Below, in pieces: positions 18,078-25,827 of a stretch of 64,000 nucleotides of DNA. Positions within the stretch are counted from its first letter, which is position 1; the number at the start of each line of letters is the position of its first letter. Position numbers and translations under genes: made by a program. Origin of the DNA: Rhizobium sp. BK313 (lineage in GTDB: Bacteria; Pseudomonadota; Alphaproteobacteria; Rhizobiales; Rhizobiaceae); NCBI RefSeq assembly GCF_014193655.1, contig NZ_JACHZQ010000001.1, positions 1,860,001-1,924,000 of the forward strand. Reading direction: 5' to 3'. Under the pieces are notes generated by a model. It had not been told where the DNA came from. It did not search any database and was given only the letters and a program-made list of their open reading frames with translations.

Positions 18078-18737
18078 TCAGCCGTAAACGCCACGTACGA
18101 TCCGCTTCAGTGCGGTGGCGGCCTTCTCCCAATCCTTCGGCGTTTTCAGTGCAAGACCGGCACATTGACCGCTAACGGTCGCCGAAAGAACGAGATGCTG
18201 TATGGCGGCGAAGATCATGGCATTGACGCCCACCGCATCGATCCCCTTCGGTGGGGTCAGCGAGCCGCGCATGCGGTCGATCCAGCCGGCAAGCGCCTTC
18301 GAGCGAGCTTCCGAAAGCCGCCGCACCTGCTCGGTATTCTCTGACACCTCCCAAGCGACGATGCGGCGCATCAGCGGATCGGCCCGCAACGCATCGAGGA
18401 AAAGCAGGGCCAGCCGTTCCATCAGATCGCCATAGGTCAACAGGAACATACCGCCGGTATCGTCGGGGATGCGATCCTTCACCCAACTACCGAGATCAGT
18501 GCCGATCGCCTCTACCAGACCATCGAGGCCGCCGTAATAGCGATAGATCAGTTGCTTGTCGCAACCGGCGCCGCGGGCGACGGCGTTGATGCCAAAATTC
18601 TGGAACCCTTCTTCCGCTAACAACCGTTTGGCGGAGTCGAGGATCGCCTGTTCGGTGGCGGCGCGGTTGCGCACCCGCTTCTCCGGCTCAGCCGGCGTTT
18701 CGATCGGATTTTTCAGAACGGCGTTTGCGCTCGGCAT
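18078..18737 (-). CDS. TetR-family transcriptional regulator
   Basis: 219 residues. After a disordered N-terminal ~25 residues comes a TetR helix-turn-helix: ATEQAILDSAKRLLAEEGFQNFGINAVARGAGCDKQLIYRYYGGLDGL (about 28-75). The C-terminal ligand domain is of TetR_C type. The ligand and target are unknown. No neighbour is an obvious target; the GNAT gene downstream at 18841 is on the same strand but upstream of it in transcription order. Confidence 0.88.
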   Translation of the reverse strand: MPSANAVLKNPIETPAEPEKRVRNRAATEQAILDSAKRLLAEEGFQNFGINAVARGAGCDKQLIYRYYGGLDGLVEAIGTDLGSWVKDRIPDDTGGMFLLTYGDLMERLALLFLDALRADPLMRRIVAWEVSENTEQVRRLSEARSKALAGWIDRMRGSLTPPKGIDAVGVNAMIFAAIQHLVLSATVSGQCAGLALKTPKDWEKAATALKRIVRGVYG

Positions 18738-18840
18738 CGTGTCGGCTCCAACCTGTCACCAGCCGGTGAATAACAAGCCGTACATAAGCTAACAATGACG
18801 CGATGAGCTTCGATACATTTAAAACTGTGGAATCCACAGA

Positions 18841-19458
18841 TTAGAGATATTGGCCGAACCAGACGGTGCTTTCCGAGGCCAATCCCGGCGGCAGTTGCAG
18901 CCGGGAAAATCCGCGTGATGCCCAGAAGCGCACCCCATTGTGATTGCCGACATTTGCGCCCAAATGCACGCCTTTAACGCTGTGGGCGCGGGCATTCGAG
19001 AGCCATCTATCGAGAAGCGCACTGCCGATGCCCTGCCCCTGCGTGTGTGGCAGAAGATTCATATGAATATGCGCCGGAAACGGATCGGTAAGAGCAGCGG
19101 GCGTTCGCCTCGGGCGGTGGATCGCAAAACTTCTCTGCTGATCCGCATCCCAGGTCGAGGGATCGCCGGATGGCTCCGCATAGCGTTTGCGCAGCTCCGG
19201 CCACCACTCACGCTCCAGTCTTTCCTCGAAAGCAACCGTATCGAAGGCGCCGGCGATATAGCCGCAGACACCTTCCCCTTCTTCCGCGACGAAGACGGTT
19301 TCCGGGCTAAGCACCGCGTAGGGGACCGAATAGATATGCCCGATCATCCGCCCATCGCGATGGAGCGCCGTGGCATCCTTGCCGGCATCGCCGGTGGCCA
19401 GGGAGATGGCATAGAGCTGGTCGATGTCGTTGGAATGGACGGGGCGGAGGGTGATCAT
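18841..19458 (-). CDS. GNAT-family N-acetyltransferase
   Basis: 205 residues. Motif A is NLLPHTQGQGIGSALLDRWLSNARAHSVKGVHLGANVGNHNGVRFWASRGFSRL, an arrangement seen in GNATs related to glucosaminide or protein acetyltransferases, with PAHIHMNLLP as the beta4 strand. The substrate is unknown. A perfect small palindrome, CTGTGGA-A-TCCACAG (18825-18839), lies right after its stop. Confidence 0.82.
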   Translation of the reverse strand: MITLRPVHSNDIDQLYAISLATGDAGKDATALHRDGRMIGHIYSVPYAVLSPETVFVAEEGEGVCGYIAGAFDTVAFEERLEREWWPELRKRYAEPSGDPSTWDADQQRSFAIHRPRRTPAALTDPFPAHIHMNLLPHTQGQGIGSALLDRWLSNARAHSVKGVHLGANVGNHNGVRFWASRGFSRLQLPPGLASESTVWFGQYL

Positions 19459-19521
19459 GGAGGACCTTTGTGGGCGGTGGAATATAAGGAGACTATCATC
19501 GACTGAGGTCGCGAAAGCCCT

Positions 19522-19644
19522 CTAGAGGTGACGACTAACGTCCATTCGCCTGTGCAATATTCTAATGATGGCAATGTCGGCATCTTGCTGCCGATAATAG
19601 ATCAGGTGGGAGCCAACGGCATATTTAAAATGGCCTTCACGGCT
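19522..19644 (-). pseudogene. ParE/RelE-type toxin, C-terminal remnant
   Basis: Read on the minus strand from 19644 to the TAG at 19522-19524, the frame gives about 40 codons with the conserved end of ParE toxins: FKYAVGSHLIYYRQ, then IAIIRILHRRMDVSRHL. There is no start codon and the first ~55 residues of a normal ParE are missing. The fragment begins directly after, and in frame with, the stop codon of the acyl-CoA dehydrogenase gene, as if a junction fused the two. No parD-like antitoxin remnant was seen on either side. Confidence 0.78.
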
Positions 19645-21303
19645 CTAAGTCGCCGGTGGATAGAGCAAATCCACAATATAGCTCGCATCGAACCGCGCAT
19701 CCAGCATGCCGTAAGTGGAACGCCAGCCGCCCGCCAGGCGGGTTTCGATGAAGGCATCGGCGATCTTGCCTGCGCCGAGCCGATAGAGTTCGGCGGCGCC
19801 GGCGGCAAGCGCCATCTGTTCGATCAGCAGGCGGGCCGCTCCCTCGTCCTGCTCGCAAAGCGCCATGGCGGCGCGCAGAACATCGATGGTCTTCTTGCCG
19901 GCCGGGCCGAGGTCGCGGGCAAGGCCGGCAAAGACGGTTTCGAACAGGTCCCTGCCCCGGTTCAGAACGCGCAGCACGTCCAGCGCCATGACATTGCCAG
20001 AGCCTTCCCAAATCGCATTGACCGGCGCTTCGCGGTAATGCCTTGCGATCGGGCGTTCTTCGATATAGCCGCTGCCGCCGATGCACTCCATCGCCTCGTA
20101 GATCAGCGCGGGTGCGATCTTGCAGCACCAATATTTGGCGACCGGCGTCATGACGCGGGCATAGGCCGCGTCTTCGCTGCTGCTGCTTGCCTTGTCGAAG
20201 GCTTCCGCCAGGCGGAAGGCGAGCGCGGTTGCGGCGGCGACATCGAGCGCCATGTCGGCAAGCACGCGCGTCATGATCGGTTGCTGAACCAGCATCTTGC
20301 CGAAGACGCTGCGGCCGCGCGCATGGTGCACGGCTTCGGCGAGCGAAGCACGCATGATGCCGGCGGACGCAAGAGCACAATCGAGGCGCGTCAGCGTCAC
20401 CATATCGAGAATGGTGCGAATGCCGCCATCTGGCGCGCCGAGCAGGAAGCCAAAGGTATCGCTGAACTCGACTTCGGAAGAGGCGTTCGAGCGATTGCCG
20501 AGCTTGTCCTTCAGCCGCTGGAACTGCAGTCCATTGGCCGAACCGTCCTCGAGCAGGCGTGGCACCAGGAAGCAACCCATCCCGTCCTTGGTCTGCGCCA
20601 GCATGATGAAGGCATCGCTCATCGGTGCCGACATGAACCATTTGTGGCCCGAGAGCCGATAGATGCCGTCACTGACCTTGTCGGCGGTCGTCTTGTTGGC
20701 GCGCACATCCGTGCCGCCCTGCTTTTCCGTCATGCCCATGCCGATGGTGACAGCGGACTTCTGCATGGCCGGCTTGTTGGACGAATCATATTTGCGCGAG
20801 AGAACCTTCGGCGCCCAATCCTTCTGGACCGCCGGAGACGCCATCATCGCGGCGACCGAAGCGCTGGTCATGGTCAGCGGGCAGAGATGGCCGCATTCCA
20901 ACTGTGCCGTCAGGTAAAAGCGCGCGGCGCGAACCTTATGCGACTGGCCTTTCGCGTCCGGATCGGCCTGGGGATCCCAGATCGAGGAATGCAGGCCCGA
21001 CGACATGGAGCGGCGCATCAGCGCATGCCAGGCCGGATGGAACTCGACCACATCCAGCCGTTCACCGCGCGGGCCGTGGGTGCGCAGTTGCGGCACGCCC
21101 TGATTCGCCATGCGCGCCAGTTCCTGCGCCTCGTGCGAGGTGACGTAACGGCCCATCTGCTCGAGATCGTCTCGCGTCGAGCGCGGCAGACCAGACGTCA
21201 AATCGACGATCAACGGATCGGAACGATAGGCATTGATGCCGGACCAGAGGCTCGGCTGGTTCAGTTCGGCAAATGTGTCGTCAGTCCGGGTCGTTTGGGT
21301 CAT
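19645..21303 (-). CDS. AidB-like acyl-CoA dehydrogenase
   Basis: 552 residues, close to E. coli AidB (541) and longer than ordinary acyl-CoA dehydrogenases. Family-specific blocks include EFHPAWHALMRRSMSSGLHS, HKVRAARFYLTAQLECGHLCPLTMT, MTEKQGGTDVRANKT, LSGHKWFMSAP and the FAD/C-terminal MECIGGSGYIEERPIARHYREAPVNAIWEGSGNV. AidB is an FAD protein linked to the response to alkylation damage, and some homologues act as isovaleryl-CoA dehydrogenases. ATG 21303 fits the family start. Its stop codon abuts the ParE remnant. Confidence 0.9.
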   Translation of the reverse strand: MTQTTRTDDTFAELNQPSLWSGINAYRSDPLIVDLTSGLPRSTRDDLEQMGRYVTSHEAQELARMANQGVPQLRTHGPRGERLDVVEFHPAWHALMRRSMSSGLHSSIWDPQADPDAKGQSHKVRAARFYLTAQLECGHLCPLTMTSASVAAMMASPAVQKDWAPKVLSRKYDSSNKPAMQKSAVTIGMGMTEKQGGTDVRANKTTADKVSDGIYRLSGHKWFMSAPMSDAFIMLAQTKDGMGCFLVPRLLEDGSANGLQFQRLKDKLGNRSNASSEVEFSDTFGFLLGAPDGGIRTILDMVTLTRLDCALASAGIMRASLAEAVHHARGRSVFGKMLVQQPIMTRVLADMALDVAAATALAFRLAEAFDKASSSSEDAAYARVMTPVAKYWCCKIAPALIYEAMECIGGSGYIEERPIARHYREAPVNAIWEGSGNVMALDVLRVLNRGRDLFETVFAGLARDLGPAGKKTIDVLRAAMALCEQDEGAARLLIEQMALAAGAAELYRLGAGKIADAFIETRLAGGWRSTYGMLDARFDASYIVDLLYPPAT

Positions 21304-21488
21304 GGATCGCTTGTAGAACAAGAGGGTTGCAAAAGGAAACTGGAAGTTTCGTCTCCCAACAGCATAGCTGCTGTAGCGGGATTCGGGCGAAATTGCATGG
21401 GGAACAAACGGGCGTGACGAAAGCCCACGCTTGCCCCTGAGGCGCTCCCTCTTTATAGACCCCCTGACGAAATCCAGAGGGCAGGTTC

Positions 21489-22445
21489 ATGGTCTTCTTT
21501 CCCCACCGCCACCTCATCGGCATCAAGGGCCTCACCGAACAAGATATCACCTATCTTCTCGACAAGGCCGACGAGGCGGTGAAGATCAGCCGCCAGCGCG
21601 AAAAGAAGACATCGACGCTTCGCGGGTTGACGCAGATCAATCTCTTTTTCGAGGCTTCCACCCGCACACAGGCCTCCTTCGAACTGGCCGGCAAGCGGCT
21701 CGGTGCCGACGTCATGAACATGTCGGTCGGCAATTCCTCGGTGAAGAAGGGCGAAACGCTGATCGATACGGCGATGACGCTGAACGCCATGCGCCCCGAT
21801 GTTCTCGTCATCCGCCATTCGAGTGCGGGTGCCGCTGCGCTTCTCGCCCAAAAGGTCTCCTGCTCTGTCGTGAATGCCGGCGACGGCCAGCACGAGCATC
21901 CGACGCAGGCATTGCTCGACGCGCTGACCATCCGCCGGGCCAAGGGCAAGCTTTCGCGCATCACTGTGGCGATTTGCGGCGACGTCCTGCATTCGCGCGT
22001 CGCACGCTCGAACACGCTGCTGCTCGGCGCCATGGGCGCACGGATCCGGGTCGTTGCGCCGGCCACGCTGCTGCCCTCGGGGATCGCCGACATGGGCGTG
22101 GAAGTCTTCCATTCAATGAAGGAAGGGCTGAAGGACGCCGACGTGGTGATGATGCTGCGGTTGCAGCGAGAGCGCATGTCCGGTGCCTTCGTGCCTTCGG
22201 TGCGCGAATACTATCATTTCTATGGGCTCGATGCCGAGACGCTGAAGGCGGCCAAGGAGGATGCGCTGGTCATGCATCCCGGTCCGATGAACCGCGGCGT
22301 CGAGATTGCCTCTGAGGTGGCCGACGGCCCGCAAAGCGTCATCGCCGAGCAAGTGGAAATGGGTGTCGCTGTACGCATGGCGGTCATGGAGGCGCTGCTG
22401 ATCTCACAAAACCAGGGGCCGCGCACCGAGGGAGCTGGCGCATGA
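21489..22445 (+). CDS. pyrB: Aspartate carbamoyltransferase catalytic subunit
   Basis: 318 residues with the carbamoyl-phosphate motif [13 protein letters not shown] (Ser57-Thr-Arg-Thr), the [16 protein letters not shown] block, [11 protein letters not shown] and [11 protein letters not shown]. It makes carbamoyl-aspartate, the committed step of pyrimidine synthesis. The stop overlaps the pyrC' start by 4 bases (ATGA), so the two are coupled. There is no pyrI regulatory gene nearby, consistent with the dodecameric PyrB-PyrC' type of enzyme. Confidence 0.97.
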   Translation: MVFFPHRHLIGIKGLTEQDITYLLDKADEAVKISRQREKKTSTLRGLTQINLFFEASTRTQASFELAGKRLGADVMNMSVGNSSVKKGETLIDTAMTLNAMRPDVLVIRHSSAGAAALLAQKVSCSVVNAGDGQHEHPTQALLDALTIRRAKGKLSRITVAICGDVLHSRVARSNTLLLGAMGARIRVVAPATLLPSGIADMGVEVFHSMKEGLKDADVVMMLRLQRERMSGAFVPSVREYYHFYGLDAETLKAAKEDALVMHPGPMNRGVEIASEVADGPQSVIAEQVEMGVAVRMAVMEALLISQNQGPRTEGAGA

Positions 22446-23731
22446 GCAACTCGATCGTCCTCCAGAACGTCCGTATCATCGATCCCTCGCGCAATCTCGA
22501 CGAGGTCGGCACGATCATCGTCGAAAACGGCGTCATCCTCGCTGCCGGCAAAGATGTGCGCAGTCATGCGGCTTCGAAGGGGACTGTGGTACGGGATTGC
22601 ACCGGCCTCGTCGCCGCGCCCGGTCTTGTCGACGCTCGCGTCCATGTCGGCGAGCCCGGCGGTGAACATCGCGAGACCATCGCTTCGGCGAGCCGTGCGG
22701 CTGCGGCCGGCGGCGTTACCTCCTTCATCATGATGCCGGATACCGATCCCGTCATCGACGACATTGCGCTTGTCGAGTTCGTGAAAAAGACAGCGCGCGA
22801 CACGGCCGTCGTCAATGTCTATCCGGCAGCAGCAATCACCAAGGGTCTCGCCGGCGAGGAGATGACGGAAATCGGTCTGCTCAGGGAAGCCGGCGCCGTG
22901 GTCTTCACCGACGCGCATTCCGGCGTCTACGACACGCAGATCCTGCGTCGCATCATGACCTATGCGCGCGAATTCGGCGCGGTTATCTCCTGTGAGACCC
23001 GCGACAAATATCTCGGCGCCAATGGCGTCATGCATGAGGGGCTGCTTGCGAGCTGGCTGGGGCTTTCAGGTATTCCGAAGGAAGCCGAGCTCATTCCGCT
23101 CGAACGGGATCTGAGGATCGCGGCTCTGACCCGTAGCCATTATCACGCCGCGATGATTTCGGTGCCGGAATCGGCCGAGGCCATCCGCCTCGCCCGCTCG
23201 CGCGGTGCAAAGGTCACCTGCGGCATCTCGATCAACAATCTGGCCCTCAACGAAAACGACATCGGCGAATACCGCACCTTCTTCAAGCTCTATCCGCCGC
23301 TGCGTTCCGAGGATGACCGCACGGCCATGATCGAGGCGCTTGCAGACGGCACCATCGACATCATCGTTTCGTCGCACGACCCACAGGATGTAGATACCAA
23401 GCGCCTGCCTTTTGGAGAGGCGGAGGACGGCGCGATCGGGCTGGAGACGCTGCTTGCCGCTGCACTTCGGCTGCATCACAGCGGCGAAGTGAGCCTGATG
23501 CGGTTGATCGACGCCATGTCGACACGGCCCGCGCAGATCTTCGGTCTTGATGCCGGGACGCTGAAGCCTGGTGCGAAAGGGGATATCGTTTTGATCGATC
23601 TCGACGAGCCTTGGCTTGTCGCCAAAGACATGCTTCTTTCGCGCTCGAAGAATACACCATTCGAAGATGCACGAATGACCGGCAGGGCGGTCGCAACCTA
23701 TGTCGCGGGCAAGCTGGTTCACAGTCTCTAG
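22442..23731 (+). CDS. pyrC': Dihydroorotase-like protein PyrC', probably non-catalytic
   Basis: 429 residues, with the amidohydrolase fold and length of type I dihydroorotase. The metal site is largely lost. The usual DxHxH after beta1 reads Asp64-Ala-Arg66-Val-His68; the region holding the second-metal histidine reads ISCETRD (about 182-188); the HVS-type histidine is replaced in HAAMISV; TPHHL has become SINNL (264-267); and the catalytic DHAPH motif is SHDPQ (311-315). Pseudomonas has a similar inactive PyrC' that is needed to assemble its aspartate carbamoyltransferase. A structural role with PyrB is inferred, with the active dihydroorotase elsewhere in the genome. Confidence 0.88.
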   Translation: MSNSIVLQNVRIIDPSRNLDEVGTIIVENGVILAAGKDVRSHAASKGTVVRDCTGLVAAPGLVDARVHVGEPGGEHRETIASASRAAAAGGVTSFIMMPDTDPVIDDIALVEFVKKTARDTAVVNVYPAAAITKGLAGEEMTEIGLLREAGAVVFTDAHSGVYDTQILRRIMTYAREFGAVISCETRDKYLGANGVMHEGLLASWLGLSGIPKEAELIPLERDLRIAALTRSHYHAAMISVPESAEAIRLARSRGAKVTCGISINNLALNENDIGEYRTFFKLYPPLRSEDDRTAMIEALADGTIDIIVSSHDPQDVDTKRLPFGEAEDGAIGLETLLAAALRLHHSGEVSLMRLIDAMSTRPAQIFGLDAGTLKPGAKGDIVLIDLDEPWLVAKDMLLSRSKNTPFEDARMTGRAVATYVAGKLVHSL

Positions 23732-23818
23732 ATTCAAAAAACATGGAGCGACCTTTGTGCGTTCAAATGAATGCACGGCGCTCTAGGCAAAGCTGAGGCT
23801 TATGGGGAATAAAAAGTG

Positions 23819-24436
23819 ATGGCGGATTTCTGGACATGGCAGTTGACCCTGCCGACGGCACTGGCAGCTATTGTCATCGGCTACCTGCTCGGATCTATCC
23901 CCTTCGGCCTGGTTCTGACGCGCATGGCCGGCCTCGGCGATGTCCGCAATATCGGCTCCGGCAATATCGGCGCAACCAATGTGCTGCGCACCGGTAACAA
24001 GCCGCTGGCAGCGGCAACGCTGCTACTCGACGCCCTCAAAGGCACGGTCGCCGTGCTGATCGTGTCGCATTTCTTCGGCGAGGATGCGAGCGTGCTCGCC
24101 GGCTTTGCCGCCTTCATCGGTCACATCTTCCCAGCCTGGATCGGCTTCAAGGGCGGCAAGGGCGTCGCGACCTATCTGGGTATTGTGCTGGGCCTCGCGC
24201 CGTTGATGGCATTGATCTTCGCCATCGTCTGGCTGGCCATCGCCTTCACCACCCGCTACTCCTCCCTCTCCGCGCTGGTTGCAACCCTTGTCATTCCGGT
24301 TGCACTATGGATACTGGGGGCAGACAAAATCGCCGCGGCCATGGCGCTGATGACCATCATCGCCTGGTACAAGCACAGGGCGAATATTGCCCGGCTGACC
24401 GCCGGCACGGAAAGCAAGATTGGAGCGAAGGGGTAA
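23819..24436 (+). CDS. plsY: Acyl-phosphate:glycerol-3-phosphate acyltransferase
   Basis: 205 residues with about five membrane segments and the PlsY loops [17 protein letters not shown] (phosphate-binding), [15 protein letters not shown] and the basic [14 protein letters not shown] end. It transfers the acyl group from acyl-phosphate to glycerol-3-phosphate, the first step of phospholipid synthesis. ATG 23819 has GGGGAA 9 bases upstream; GTG 23816 is the alternative. Its stop shares one base with the dprA start (TAATG). Confidence 0.95.
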   Translation: MADFWTWQLTLPTALAAIVIGYLLGSIPFGLVLTRMAGLGDVRNIGSGNIGATNVLRTGNKPLAAATLLLDALKGTVAVLIVSHFFGEDASVLAGFAAFIGHIFPAWIGFKGGKGVATYLGIVLGLAPLMALIFAIVWLAIAFTTRYSSLSALVATLVIPVALWILGADKIAAAMALMTIIAWYKHRANIARLTAGTESKIGAKG

Positions 24437-25587
24437 TGGGAACAGGCAGCGCAGGACGAACCGGGATTGCGCTGACGGAAAAACAACGGATCGCCTGGCT
24501 CCGCCTGATCCGTTCCGACAATGTCGGCCCTTCCACCTTTCGCGACCTCATCCGCCATTACGGCTCCGCCGAAGCCGCACTCGCCGCATTGCCGGAACTG
24601 TCGCAGCGCGGCGGTTCGACGCGTGCGATCCGTATTGCCAGCGAGCAGGACGCGCTGCGTGAACTGGAAGCCGCGCATCGTTTCGGTGCCCGCTTCCTGG
24701 CCATCGGCGAACCGGACTATCCGCAGGCGCTGAGGGAGATCGACGGTGCGCCGCCGCTTGTCGCCGTCAAAGGGAGTCTGCCGATGGCGACACGGCCGGC
24801 GATCGGCATCGTCGGCTCGCGCAACGCCTCGATCAGTGGCGCCAAATTCACGGCGATGATCGCTCGCGCCTGTGGCCAGGCCGGCTATGCCGTCGTCTCT
24901 GGCCTTGCCCGCGGCATCGACACGGCAGCACACCGCGCCAGTCTGGAAACCGGCACGATCGCCGCCATGGCCGGTGGGCTCGACCAGCCCTACCCGCCGG
25001 AGAACATCGGCCTGCTGAATGAAATATGGGACGGCAACGGCCTTGCCGTTAGCGAAATGCCCTTCGGCTGGGAGCCACTGGCACGTGATTTCCCGCGCCG
25101 CAACCGGCTGATATCAGGCATTGCTCTTGGCGTGGTCGTGGTCGAGGCGGCAACGCGCTCCGGCTCGCTGATCACCGCGCGCCTCGCCGGCGAGTTCGGG
25201 CGGCTGGTGTTCGCAGTACCCGGCTCACCGCTCGATCCGCGTTGCGAGGGCACCAATGGTTTGCTCAAGGACGGCGCGATGATCGTGACCAGCCCGGACG
25301 ACGTCATCGAGGCGTTGAAGCCGCTGGCTCAACCCGATCTTTTCCGCGCGCAGCTTGCCGAGGCACCCACCGAAAAGAAAGGCAATCCGCTGTCGCTGCC
25401 ACCAGACGATACCGACCGCTGGCAGATCATCGATGTTCTCGGGCCGACACCGGTTGAGATCGACGATATCATCCGGCATACCGGTCTATCGGTATCCTCC
25501 GTCCATTCGGTGCTTCTCGAACTGGACATGGCCGGCCGGCTGCATCGCCACCCAGGCGGACTGGTGTCGATCTCGATGCTGGATTGA
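24436..25587 (+). CDS. dprA: DNA processing protein DprA (Smf)
   Basis: 383 residues. An N-terminal SAM-like helical domain is followed by the Rossmann-like core with GIVGSRNASISG, SGLARGIDTAAHRA, PRRNRLISGIALGVVVVEA and GSLITARLA, and then a C-terminal winged-helix (DML1-like) domain from about 325. DprA loads RecA onto incoming single-stranded DNA during transformation. It is widespread in bacteria not known to be competent. It is coupled to plsY by overlapping stop and start codons. Confidence 0.95.
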   Translation: MGTGSAGRTGIALTEKQRIAWLRLIRSDNVGPSTFRDLIRHYGSAEAALAALPELSQRGGSTRAIRIASEQDALRELEAAHRFGARFLAIGEPDYPQALREIDGAPPLVAVKGSLPMATRPAIGIVGSRNASISGAKFTAMIARACGQAGYAVVSGLARGIDTAAHRASLETGTIAAMAGGLDQPYPPENIGLLNEIWDGNGLAVSEMPFGWEPLARDFPRRNRLISGIALGVVVVEAATRSGSLITARLAGEFGRLVFAVPGSPLDPRCEGTNGLLKDGAMIVTSPDDVIEALKPLAQPDLFRAQLAEAPTEKKGNPLSLPPDDTDRWQIIDVLGPTPVEIDDIIRHTGLSVSSVHSVLLELDMAGRLHRHPGGLVSISMLD

Positions 25588-25754
25588 AAGTGTCGCGAAC
25601 CATCCCGATATGATGACAGCACCCCGCCGGGAGCTCCGGAAACGTTTATCCAGGATTGTAGCATTGATGCCATCCTGCAAGGATCGCATCGCCGCACCGA
25701 CCGCAAAAATCGACTTCGCCTCTTGACCGCGACGAATTCCCTGTCCATGTCGGA

Positions 25755-25782
25755 AGGCCGGGGAAACGGAAATACCCGGCCT
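25755..25782 (+). promoter_or_regulatory. Hairpin in topA upstream region
   Basis: AGGCCGGG at 25755-25762 pairs with CCCGGCCT at 25775-25782. It lies 46 bases before the topA start codon, in a 240-base gap after dprA. There is no T-run, so it is either a weak dprA terminator or a leader structure of topA. Nothing else was recognised in this gap. Confidence 0.4.
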
Positions 25783-25827
25783 CTCCCGCGCCCTTTTCCG
25801 GCGCGACCTCGTATTCAGAGAATTATA

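Noticed and set aside
19528..21417. 629-codon open frame on the plus strand
   Set aside because: Antisense shadow of the AidB-like gene; it has no recognisable domain, while the minus strand has strong family motifs.
22442..23731. Active dihydroorotase
   Set aside because: The fold is right, but the metal-binding histidines and the catalytic aspartate motif are mostly replaced.
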